Virus record (IMG/VR): IMGVR_UViG_3300034374_006773 | Location: 1-22,640 of that record | Reading direction: 5' to 3' (one strand) | Length of the DNA: 22,640 nt | DNA from: a virus | Shown here: piece after piece, positions 1 to 4,791 of the stretch | Layout of the letters: every line of letters begins with the position of its first letter | Numbering within the stretch: position 1 is the stretch's first letter | Translations under genes and position numbers: made by a program | The notes under the pieces: generated by a model | Seen by the model: the letters and a program-made list of their open reading frames with translations, nothing else | Database searches by the model: none | What the model was told of the DNA's origin: nothing

Positions 1-77
1 CTAAAACTTTCTACTCTACTTTCCAGAACAGCAAGTTTAGAATCTTGTTCAGCATCCTTATTCGTCAGGTCGCTCAT
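1..77 (-). CDS. Partial coiled-coil protein, N-terminus only
   Basis: This is the beginning of a gene that runs off the left edge of the window. From ATG at 77 it reads MSDLTNKDAEQDSKLAVLESR followed by VESF. The Lys/Leu/Val/Leu/Val spacing is heptad-like, so a coiled coil is likely. Its start lies inside the last codons of the preceding 52-aa gene (stop at 58), giving a 20-nt overlap in another frame, as is common in compact phage genomes. The codon use looks coding. The N-terminus resembles the coiled-coil part of XhlA-type haemolysin/lysis accessory proteins, and small membrane proteins lie directly upstream, but that is inference from a short stretch. No function is assigned. Confidence 0.6.
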   Translation of the reverse strand, partial: MSDLTNKDAEQDSKLAVLESRVESF

Positions 78-216
78 CACTCATTTCAGAGAAAGACATA
101 CGAAGTATATAGACGACACAGTACAATGTGAATACAAGTCCACATCCCAATAGTATAATTACAGACCAAACAGGATCATTGAGATTCGTGTGAGGTTTTA
201 TGATTGTTGTGAACAT
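58..216 (-). CDS. Small single-helix membrane protein (52 aa)
   Basis: The protein has a short polar N-terminus (MFTTIIKPHTNLNDP), one hydrophobic helix (about residues 15-38, VWSVIILLGCGLVFTLYCVV) and an acidic tail ending DERPDE. I chose ATG at 216 over the in-frame TTG at 240 because GGGGA lies six bases upstream of the ATG. The eight residues before it are read in another frame by the upstream 44-aa ORF. It overlaps that ORF by 41 nt and the downstream coiled-coil gene by 20 nt. Function is not recognised. The run of tiny overlapping membrane proteins could be a lysis cassette (holin or spanin-like), but nothing in the sequence proves it. Confidence 0.6.
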   Translation of the reverse strand: MFTTIIKPHTNLNDPVWSVIILLGCGLVFTLYCVVYILRMSFSEMSDERPDE

Positions 217-310
217 ACCATATCCCCATGATTGGTACAACGATTAGGAGATAACATATAAATCCCAGCGATACTGGGGTTTCAAGAACTTGACGTGCAA
301 TGTGACCCAT
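176..310 (-). CDS. Small single-helix membrane protein (44 aa)
   Basis: From ATG at 310 this reads MGHIARQVLETPVSLGF, then a hydrophobic helix (about residues 15-33, ending MGIWYV), then a His/Asn/Lys/Ser-rich tail. The positive-inside pattern would place the N-terminus in the cytoplasm. There is no good Shine-Dalgarno sequence at normal spacing: an AAGGA lies about 25 nt upstream. It overlaps the next gene by 41 nt in another frame. Its size and single helix recall small photosystem subunits and small phage lysis proteins alike. I cannot match it to a named family. It is supported by the clean start-to-stop frame, the helix and its position filling the space before the next gene. Confidence 0.5.
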   Translation of the reverse strand: MGHIARQVLETPVSLGFICYLLIVVPIMGIWYVHNNHKTSHESQ

Positions 311-322
311 GGTTTTAAATGT

Positions 323-356
323 TAGTGTGCGGTTCCTTATGTTTTTTTACACACTA
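323..356 (-). other. Inverted repeat in the leader before the 44-aa gene
   Basis: TAGTGTG (323-329) and CACACTA (350-356) are perfect 7-bp inverted repeats separated by 20 nt. They lie in the 109-nt spacer between the 205-aa gene (stop at 420) and the 44-aa gene (start at 310). An A/T-rich stretch lies in the loop. There is no T tract after the stem on the minus strand, so this is not a standard terminator. It may be a leader structure. I see no consensus promoter in this spacer. Confidence 0.3.
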
Positions 357-419
357 CACTATCTATCATCCAATAAGTCTTTATACCTAATTATGTTTTG
401 AATTCCTTACATCCATGGA

Positions 420-1037
420 TCAACAATCGTTGAAAACCTTTCCGACTTCAGATCCAATGTCAGAACCTACTTTTCCTCCGAGCAGTGTAACCCAACCAGC
501 AGCTAACCATCCAACATAAGGTATATTAACAACAGCAGGAACTATAGCACCTGCAGCAATACTAGTTCCTGCCATCGCACCTTGAGACCGTGCTCCAGCG
601 TCCGCCCTGATGCACTCTTCGCTTGTCGCACCTAACTTTCCCTCGGGGTCAACTGCCCCGCCTCCTAGGTTACGAGAACCATCCATTGTATATTCGTCAC
701 GACGATACTCATCACGACTTACAACACCACCTCCTCCAAATAATCCACCTCTCTTCTCATCCAGTGTTAGTTGTCTTTCGGAGTTCAGGATAGCAGGATC
801 GTTTGCTTTGTATTCAATTTTATATCCATCTCTGGTTGCCTCTACTGTATAAGAAGAGTAATCTCCTGATGGGAAGTTAATTACAGGTGGTCGAACCGCA
901 TTCAGCAAATGACCCAGAACACCAATGTGTGCAATACCAAAGACAACCCCCAGTCCAATAGCAATGTTCTTAACTGGGGATTTCTTTGGGGTTGGTGTTA
1001 CTACTTCTGGAGCTTCAGTCTGTTTGCTGAGTTTCAT
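420..1037 (-). CDS. Phage membrane-associated protein with Gly-rich C-terminus (205 aa)
   Basis: The protein has a Pro/Lys-rich N-terminus, one hydrophobic helix at about residues 24-46 (IAIGLGVVFGIAHIGVLGHLL), a charged middle with a GLFGGGG patch near residue 98, and a hydrophobic Gly/Ala-rich C-terminal segment (about 150-190). That last segment could insert into a membrane and has the GxxxG-type spacing seen in glycine-zipper proteins. It starts four bases after the stop of the 155-aa gene, so the two are probably one late transcript. Function is unknown. The layout would suit a virion or membrane protein made late in infection. No catalytic motif is visible. Confidence 0.85.
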   Translation of the reverse strand: MKLSKQTEAPEVVTPTPKKSPVKNIAIGLGVVFGIAHIGVLGHLLNAVRPPVINFPSGDYSSYTVEATRDGYKIEYKANDPAILNSERQLTLDEKRGGLFGGGGVVSRDEYRRDEYTMDGSRNLGGGAVDPEGKLGATSEECIRADAGARSQGAMAGTSIAAGAIVPAVVNIPYVGWLAAGWVTLLGGKVGSDIGSEVGKVFNDC

Positions 1038-1041
1038 GGTT

Positions 1042-1509
1042 TTATACCGTAGGCATTACAGGTGGCTCACCATCTTTCTTGGGAGCAACAGAAGCAATCT
1101 GAATAGGTGCCTGTTCAATACGAATCGTTTGAGCTGGAGCAGTCTGTGCTGCTGCGGCAATCAGTTTCTCAAGATCTGCCTTAGTGATACCACCACCAGC
1201 AGCACCCATCTTCATCGTTCCATCACCAGACTTCTTAGCAGTCTGAACACCAAATGTTGCTAGAACCCCAGTGAAGACCGATGCGATAAAAGTAGGATCA
1301 AGTTTCTGCTCAGGAATACCAAGTGCGGCAGGAAGTTTAATATAAGCAAGAGTCAAAATACCACCAGACCAGATAAGAATACCAAGTCTGACCATAGTGC
1401 TGATTGCTTCCAACTGACCTTCGTGGTCATCGGCAGCTTCTTTTATTTTACCAAATAAACCTTTCTTTTTTTCTTCTTGTTTAGAAACTTCTTTTACTTC
1501 TTCCGACAT
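1042..1509 (-). CDS. Two-helix membrane protein, holin-like layout (155 aa)
   Basis: A charged N-terminus (Glu/Lys-rich, about residues 1-38) is followed by two hydrophobic helices: about 41-60 (RLGILIWSGGILTLAYIKL) and 72-90 (FIASVFTGVLATFGVQ). A Gly/Ala-rich and then Pro-rich soluble tail follows. Two helices separated by a short turn is a holin-like arrangement, but the protein is longer than most holins, so a structural or scaffold role is equally possible. It starts about 20 nt after a perfect late promoter octamer (1530-1537) and a small hairpin, so it is likely a late gene. The next gene follows after four bases. No specific family is recognised with certainty. Confidence 0.85.
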   Translation of the reverse strand: MSEEVKEVSKQEEKKKGLFGKIKEAADDHEGQLEAISTMVRLGILIWSGGILTLAYIKLPAALGIPEQKLDPTFIASVFTGVLATFGVQTAKKSGDGTMKMGAAGGGITKADLEKLIAAAAQTAPAQTIRIEQAPIQIASVAPKKDGEPPVMPTV

Positions 1510-1529
1510 AAGTCTCAGATAACTCTGAG

Positions 1530-1537
1530 TATTTATT
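1530..1537 (-). promoter_or_regulatory. T4-type late promoter (AATAAATA)
   Basis: The minus strand reads AATAAATA, matching the T4 late -10 octamer TATAAATA at seven of eight positions. It abuts the T tract of the preceding terminator and lies about 20 nt from the ATG at 1509. A hairpin with 6-bp arms (CTCAGA 1514-1519, TCTGAG 1524-1529) lies between promoter and start codon and would sit at the 5' end of the transcript. The same octamer occurs at 17583-17590 and 20898-20905. Confidence 0.6.
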
Positions 1538-1560
1538 AAAAAAGGGGGTTCTAAACCCCC
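1538..1560 (-). terminator. Intrinsic terminator with a stop codon in its loop
   Basis: On the minus strand a GC-rich stem GGGGGTT/AACCCCC (1560-1554 with 1550-1544) is followed by six T residues (1543-1538). The three-base loop TAG (1553-1551) is the stop codon of the 46-aa gene, so translation ends inside the terminator hairpin. It closes the hli-ferredoxin-peroxiredoxin operon. Confidence 0.85.
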
Positions 1561-1691
1561 TGATATACAGGACTCATGATACCTTTATCTGGTCCATCAT
1601 GATCATCGTCATCTTCATTAGTAAAAATTGAGACAACGATCAACATTGTTGTAACTATCAAAAACACATTTTTAAGTGTTTCGATAGTCAT
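1551..1691 (-). CDS. Small membrane protein with acidic tail (46 aa)
   Basis: From ATG at 1691 the protein has one hydrophobic helix (about residues 5-23, LKNVFLIVTTMLIVVSIFT), an acidic stretch NEDDDDHDGPDKG and a short tail. I chose this start because the ATG overlaps the stop of the mini-hli gene by one base (TGATG), a translational-coupling arrangement. The longer in-frame reading upstream merely reads the mini-hli gene out of frame. It is the last gene of the redox operon, and its stop codon lies in the terminator loop. No family is recognised. Its operon position suggests a thylakoid or cytoplasmic-membrane partner of the Hli or ferredoxin proteins, which is inference. Confidence 0.65.
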   Translation of the reverse strand: MTIETLKNVFLIVTTMLIVVSIFTNEDDDDHDGPDKGIMSPVYQGV

Positions 1692-1798
1692 CACCAGATG
1701 CCGGGAATGATTTGTCCAGTTACTGCGTATGAACCCATGGCTGCGATAACACCGATCATTGCGGCCCAACCATTAATACGTTCTGCTTTTTCGTTCAT
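1691..1798 (-). CDS. hli: Mini high-light-inducible protein (35 aa)
   Basis: This very short gene encodes a protein beginning MNEKAERINGWAAMIG and ending TGQIIPGIW. It carries the Hli/chlorophyll-binding helix signature: a Glu-Arg-x-Asn-Gly-x-x-Ala-Met core (residues 6-14) and the TGQIIPG ending typical of cyanobacterial Hli proteins. Such one-helix proteins sit in the thylakoid membrane, bind pigment and quench excess light energy. At 35 residues it is close to the bare helix, with no N-terminal extension. The start is supported by CAGGA about nine bases upstream. Its ATG overlaps the preceding stop (ATGA), and its stop overlaps the next ATG. It is the second hli gene in the operon. Confidence 0.88.
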   Translation of the reverse strand: MNEKAERINGWAAMIGVIAAMGSYAVTGQIIPGIW

Positions 1799-1947
1799 TG
1801 TTCTTTTTCCTGTTTTGTTTTGTTGTAAATGATAACTTCTTCACCATCATGAGTGAAGACTAATTCGTCATCGTGATCCCAACACAACTCTTCATAGAGA
1901 GCATTGAGTTTTTCCATGTCTTCGTAAAGAGCATTCGGATTTGACAT
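1795..1947 (-). CDS. Small acidic soluble protein (50 aa)
   Basis: From ATG at 1947 this reads [20 protein letters not shown] and then a segment with WDHDDELVFTHDGEEV. It has no membrane helix and is strongly acidic in the middle, with a Lys/Gln/Glu-rich end. A strong Shine-Dalgarno sequence (AGGAG, seven bases before the ATG) and one-base overlap with the peroxiredoxin stop (TAATG) support it. Its end overlaps the mini-hli start by four bases (ATGA). It looks like a conserved small cyanophage ORF, but I know of no function. The repeated ALYE(D/E) pattern suggests a short helical hairpin at the N-terminus. Confidence 0.78.
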   Translation of the reverse strand: MSNPNALYEDMEKLNALYEELCWDHDDELVFTHDGEEVIIYNKTKQEKEQ

Positions 1948-2468
1948 TACTTGACTCCTGTTTTGATCCATCCCAAGACTGTATCAGGATCACTCATTTC
2001 ATAAGGGTCAATAGGACAGTTACCAACCTTTCCAGGTTCAGAGAAAATTATCTCAATCTCACCATCATTTACCACCATAGCATAACGCCATGAACGGACA
2101 CCAAAGCCAAGATTTGCTTTATTGACAGACATTCCCATAGCGTCGGTGAATTCACCATTACCATCAGGAATCGCTTTGACTTTTTCAATACCTTGATCCT
2201 TGAACCAAGCATTCATGACGAAAGAATCATTGACAGAGATACAATAGATCTCATCAATACCAGCATTGATAAAGTCATCATACTTCTCTTCATAACCAGG
2301 AAGTTGGAATGAAGAACAAGTAGGAGTAAATGCACCAGGAAGAGAGAAGACAACCACTCTCTTACCAGAGAAGAGATCTTTAGTGGTCACATCTTTCCAG
2401 GTGTATTCTCCGACCCATTTGGGATCTTTCTGACGGACTTTGAACGTTACTTCTGGGATAGTACTCAC
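1947..2468 (-). CDS. Peroxiredoxin, Prx5/AhpC-TSA type (173 aa)
   Basis: This is a thiol peroxidase that reduces hydrogen peroxide and organic or lipid peroxides. The catalytic motif PGAFTPTC ends in the peroxidatic Cys51, with Thr48 before it and the conserved Arg in RSWRYAMVV (about residues 125-133), as in Prx5-type enzymes. Other cysteines are at about 76 and 151, possible resolving residues. Full family length is present. The start is GTG at 2468, overlapping the ferredoxin stop by four bases (GTGA) and preceded by AGGAGG, a near-perfect ribosome site inside the ferredoxin gene. Placed between ferredoxin and Hli genes, it probably detoxifies peroxide generated by photosynthesis during infection. 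Its electron donor is not evident from the sequence. Confidence 0.93.
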   Translation of the reverse strand: MSTIPEVTFKVRQKDPKWVGEYTWKDVTTKDLFSGKRVVVFSLPGAFTPTCSSFQLPGYEEKYDDFINAGIDEIYCISVNDSFVMNAWFKDQGIEKVKAIPDGNGEFTDAMGMSVNKANLGFGVRSWRYAMVVNDGEIEIIFSEPGKVGNCPIDPYEMSDPDTVLGWIKTGVK

Positions 2469-2755
2469 AGATTTTCCTCCTGTTCAGAAAGAATAACAAC
2501 ATCACTGGTAGGATATGCAACACAGGTGAGAATGTATCCTTCTTCAATTTGATCATCATCAAGGAAGGATTGCTCATCGTTGTCTACAGTACCACTGATG
2601 AGTTTACCAGCACATGCAGAACATGCACCAGCTTTACATGAGTAAGGAAGGTCAATACCTGCCTCTTCAGCTGCTTCGAGAATGTACTGATCATCAGCAC
2701 ACTCAAAGGTAGATTCGGTACCGTCAGGGCTTTGGATAGTGACGTTATAAGTCAT
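2465..2755 (-). CDS. petF: Plant-type [2Fe-2S] ferredoxin (96 aa)
   Basis: This is a soluble one-electron carrier of the photosynthetic type, accepting electrons from photosystem I and passing them to reductases. The cluster ligands are visible as Cys40-x4-Cys45-x2-Cys48 ([13 protein letters not shown]) and Cys78 (ILTCVAYP). Length and acidic composition match cyanobacterial PetF. The start ATG overlaps the stop of a 28-aa membrane peptide gene by one base (TAATG), and the end overlaps the peroxiredoxin start. Cyanophages are known to carry petF, where it can feed reductases such as those for phycobilin synthesis. No such reductase is in this window. Confidence 0.95.
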   Translation of the reverse strand: MTYNVTIQSPDGTESTFECADDQYILEAAEEAGIDLPYSCKAGACSACAGKLISGTVDNDEQSFLDDDQIEEGYILTCVAYPTSDVVILSEQEENL

Positions 2756-2841
2756 TAGTAAGTCTCAGATAGTTTTTCTACAGAATACGCCAACAGTACG
2801 AAGAAGGCGATAGATGTAATTGTAAACAATGTTGAAGTCAT
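2755..2841 (-). CDS. 28-aa single-helix membrane peptide
   Basis: From ATG at 2841 this reads [20 protein letters not shown] then VEKLSETY: one hydrophobic helix and a short charged end. It starts nine bases after the hli stop, with GAGG six bases before the ATG, and its stop overlaps the ferredoxin ATG by one base (TAATG). The size matches the tiny subunits of photosystems and the cytochrome b6f complex, and it sits between an hli and a ferredoxin gene, so a thylakoid location is plausible. I cannot align it with any named Psb or Pet subunit. It is supported by ribosome site, coupling and helix only. Confidence 0.6.
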   Translation of the reverse strand: MTSTLFTITSIAFFVLLAYSVEKLSETY

Positions 2842-2849
2842 TGTCAACC

Positions 2850-3068
2850 TCAGAATCCAAATGCACCAAAGAAGAAGACACTACCTGAAGTTACATAGGA
2901 AACAACAGCAGCGACAAAACCGAGCATGGCAACACGACCATTCAGTTTCTCAGCCCGCTCATTGTGAGACTCCATACCATACTTAAGACGGTCCTCATCA
3001 GTCATATACATTGCGGGTTCGACTGCCCACATGTTTTGTTGCCCACGATCATTAGTTGTTACGGTCAT
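2850..3068 (-). CDS. hli: High-light-inducible protein (72 aa)
   Basis: This is a one-helix chlorophyll a/b-binding-like protein of the thylakoid membrane that protects photosystems from excess light. A soluble N-terminal region (residues 1-36) is followed by the signature ERAEKLNGRVAMLGF (residues 37-51), with Glu40, Asn43 and Arg45 in the pigment-binding pattern. A hydrophobic helix runs to a Phe/Gly-rich end. The start ATG at 3068 has AGGA about six bases upstream. It is the first gene after a consensus promoter (3098-3126) and therefore leads the redox operon. Hli genes are a standard cyanophage photosynthesis gene. Confidence 0.95.
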   Translation of the reverse strand: MTVTTNDRGQQNMWAVEPAMYMTDEDRLKYGMESHNERAEKLNGRVAMLGFVAAVVSYVTSGSVFFFGAFGF

Positions 3069-3097
3069 TTTACATCCTGTTGTAAAGATATGTTACT

Positions 3098-3126
3098 ACT
3101 ATATAGAATTTCTTTATATTTGTCAA
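3098..3126 (-). promoter_or_regulatory. Strong sigma70-type promoter for the hli/petF/prx operon
   Basis: The minus strand has TTGACA (3126-3121), a 17-nt spacer and TATAGT (3103-3098). The -35 box is perfect and the -10 matches five of six. The expected start is near 3090, about 20 nt before the hli ATG. It directly follows the T tract of a terminator, isolating the operon from upstream transcription. This is most likely an early promoter read by host RNA polymerase. Confidence 0.85.
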
Positions 3127-3127
3127 C

Positions 3128-3154
3128 AAAAAAGGACAGTTTTTTGACCGTCCT
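3128..3154 (-). terminator. Intrinsic terminator upstream of the redox operon
   Basis: On the minus strand an 8-bp stem (3154-3147 with 3040s partner at 3040 excluded; arms 3147-3154 and 3033-3040 are not used) is formed by AGGACGGT at 3154-3147 and ACTGTCCT at 3140-3133, with one G-T pair, loop CAAAAA and a following T run (3132-3128). It lies 35 nt after the 67-aa gene and ends just before the -35 box at 3126. Confidence 0.85.
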
Positions 3155-3189
3155 CTGTTAGTGTATCATAACAAACTAAGTATGAATAC

Positions 3190-3393
3190 TCAATTAAATT
3201 TTTTTAAAAATTCTCTATTCTTTTTTATAAATCCAGTGCAGTAAGAATTAACATCAATTTGCATTTCATAATGAGCATGAAGATGAATACTTTCAATAAT
3301 GATTAAAGATACTAACAAAAGGGTTGGAATCAACCACATTTCATTTGCTAATTTTTTAATACTTAACTTACTTTTAGGAATTAGTCTACTCAT
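3190..3393 (-). CDS. Small single-helix membrane protein (67 aa)
   Basis: A basic N-terminus (Lys/Arg-rich, residues 1-16) precedes a hydrophobic helix (about residues 19-35, MWLIPTLLLVSLIIIES) and a soluble tail rich in His, Asn and Lys. The start ATG is only a few bases after the T tract of the upstream terminator, and there is no Shine-Dalgarno sequence, so translation must start on a nearly leaderless readthrough RNA or from an unseen promoter. A second terminator closes it 35 nt downstream. Composition is AT-rich like the neighbours. Function is unknown. Confidence 0.65.
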   Translation of the reverse strand: MSRLIPKSKLSIKKLANEMWLIPTLLLVSLIIIESIHLHAHYEMQIDVNSYCTGFIKKNREFLKKFN

Positions 3394-3395
3394 AG

Positions 3396-3423
3396 AAAAA
3401 AAGGACCCCTGTTAGGGGGTCCT
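3396..3423 (-). terminator. Intrinsic terminator of the beta-barrel-like gene
   Basis: On the minus strand AGGACCCC (3423-3416) pairs perfectly with GGGGTCCT (3409-3402), with a six-base loop and a T run at 3401-3396. It follows the stop at 3445 by about 20 nt. Confidence 0.92.
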
Positions 3424-3444
3424 GATTTTTATCTGATTAGATTA

Positions 3445-3816
3445 TCAGAAAGTGAACTTCAGACCAGCTTTGGTGCCGTAAGAACGGTCAACACCATCAA
3501 CGCCAGAACCAACGAAGGAGACTTCACCGTAAGCGGAGAGATCTTCGGTCAGAGCAACGCCCAGACCTGCCTTACCAGAAGGAACCCAGTCAGAAGCACC
3601 ACTATCGGGGAGCTGGACGGTAGCACCTGCTTGGACGTACCAGGAAGCATCAGTACCCAGAGCACCTTCGTAACCGACATGGTTGTCGATCGAAGTGCCA
3701 GTGTAGTTCGAACCAGTGAAACCACTGTTTGCTTCTACATTAACGTAGGGTCCTGCCATTGCAGCACCAGCGAAAAGGGGAGCAGCAGCGAGTACTGCGA
3801 ATGCGGATTTAATCAT
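3445..3816 (-). CDS. Secreted outer-membrane beta-barrel-like protein (123 aa)
   Basis: The N-terminus MIKSAFAVLAAAPLFAGAAMA is a classic signal peptide with a probable cut after Ala21. The mature part alternates polar and hydrophobic residues with many Gly, Tyr and Ser and ends in Phe (LKFTF), the usual terminal residue of outer-membrane barrels. At about 102 mature residues it is small, enough for perhaps six to eight strands. The start ATG has GAGG eight bases upstream. The gene stands alone: a dual promoter and long structured leader precede it, and a strong terminator follows. It appears richer in G and C than the genes around it, which may mean acquisition from a cyanobacterium. Similar short proteins exist in marine cyanobacteria and their phages. 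A role in altering the host envelope is inference. Confidence 0.85.
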   Translation of the reverse strand: MIKSAFAVLAAAPLFAGAAMAGPYVNVEANSGFTGSNYTGTSIDNHVGYEGALGTDASWYVQAGATVQLPDSGASDWVPSGKAGLGVALTEDLSAYGEVSFVGSGVDGVDRSYGTKAGLKFTF

Positions 3817-3865
3817 TTTTGATACCTCGTTATTTTCTCGCAGAGTTTTATACCTGCGGATGGAA

Positions 3866-3956
3866 AGAGACTCGACAAGTCTCTGTTAACACAAAACATA
3901 GGCGAGTAATTGAGGCTTCTGTTTTGTTACAGTTCATGAAGTTTGTACCTCATGAA
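3866..3956 (-). other. Structured 5' leader of the beta-barrel-like gene
   Basis: The roughly 145-nt leader contains two perfect inverted repeats: TTCATGA/TCATGAA (3933-3939 and 3950-3956) and AGAGACT/AGTCTCT (3866-3872 and 3878-3884, loop of five). Neither is followed by a T tract, so they are not terminators. They would fold in the untranslated RNA about 50-140 nt ahead of the start codon. The function is unknown; RNA stability or translational control is possible. Confidence 0.45.
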
Positions 3957-3960
3957 TGTT

Positions 3961-3994
3961 TATTTATACTAACACAGAGTCTTTACCCTGTCAA
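3961..3994 (-). promoter_or_regulatory. Overlapping early and late promoters
   Basis: On the minus strand TTGACA (3994-3989) is followed after 17 nt by TAGTAT (3971-3966), a good sigma70-type promoter. A perfect T4 late octamer TATAAATA lies at 3968-3961 and overlaps the -10 box. The -35 box contains the TGA stop of the preceding glycosyltransferase. The single gene downstream could be read in both phases of infection. Confidence 0.75.
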
Positions 3995-4791
3995 CCCTCT
4001 TGTGGGGGTTGTACGTTAGAGGGATCGGATACCCGACCCAGATAAGGATTGAAGTCCATCAATTCCTCAATACTCATTTGAGCTCCAGACTGTGACCAGA
4101 AGTTAAACTGAGCATTATAATTACTCTTGTGGAATACCTCCACATGGTCTTGGTGAATACTAGAGCCCAAATCAGTTTTATATAACAAAAGTGGAATGGC
4201 GTAAGTGTTACCTGAATTGTAGATAAGATCATCTGCAACAGGACGTGGTCTTACATCATTATCAAGTTTGTACTGGTCACCTCTACAGTGAAGTCGAATG
4301 AGTTTCTCTGCGTGATGACGAGTGATAATATAACATGCGGTAGAGAATTCATTCACAAAACGTTTATGAATCTTGATGTTAATATCACCAGTACAAATGA
4401 TTGAGATCTGAGTTACATCCCAGTCATATGGAATCTTACTAAAAAAGTCCTTCCATGTAAAGTTCCAGAATCTAACCAGATCAAGTTCACAATCATCTTC
4501 CATCATGATTGCATATGGTTCACCACTATCATAGAACTCTTTGATAGCCTTGAGGTGAGATGTGACACAACCGATCTCCCCAGGAGAACACATGTCAGGG
4601 TATCTCCCCTTCAGAATGTGTCCCAGATCGTCATCACGACCGTCGTAAGCAGACACACGAGTATAGTTCTCGATCTCCCAGTACTTGAACTGGTTTTCCA
4701 TATACTTCCATCTCTCTGGTTGACCATCGAGATTAATACAATAGATCTTCGGAAGACCTTTAAGTTTGAATACTGATTTGTTTCTATCCAT
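3991..4791 (-). CDS. GT25-family glycosyltransferase (266 aa)
   Basis: This is an LPS-type glycosyltransferase of family 25. It has the family N-terminus KIYCINLDGQPERW (residues 15-28), the GEIGCVTSHL block (71-80) and the acidic metal/donor motif MEDD (97-100). I moved the start to ATG at 4791: it overlaps the preceding stop by one base (TAATG) and has GGGAG eight bases upstream, whereas the in-frame TTG at 4806 lies inside the upstream gene. GT25 enzymes commonly add galactose or related sugars to LPS or glycoproteins. The actual acceptor here is unknown. It is the last gene of the glycan cluster, and its stop lies in the -35 box of the next promoter. Confidence 0.88.
   Translation of the reverse strand: MDRNKSVFKLKGLPKIYCINLDGQPERWKYMENQFKYWEIENYTRVSAYDGRDDDLGHILKGRYPDMCSPGEIGCVTSHLKAIKEFYDSGEPYAIMMEDDCELDLVRFWNFTWKDFFSKIPYDWDVTQISIICTGDINIKIHKRFVNEFSTACYIITRHHAEKLIRLHCRGDQYKLDNDVRPRPVADDLIYNSGNTYAIPLLLYKTDLGSSIHQDHVEVFHKSNYNAQFNFWSQSGAQMSIEELMDFNPYLGRVSDPSNVQPPQEG

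Noticed and set aside
610-1263. Plus-strand open frames opposite the 205-aa and 155-aa genes
   Set aside because: They mirror well-supported minus-strand genes, have no ribosome sites, and read as Ser/Pro/Cys-rich antisense-type composition.
1692-1769. Longer reading of the 46-aa membrane protein
   Set aside because: The extra residues are the mini-hli gene in another frame; the ATG at 1691 is coupled to the mini-hli stop.
3866-3884. Hairpin AGAGACT/AGTCTCT as a terminator
   Set aside because: No T tract follows on either strand; it sits between a promoter and its gene.
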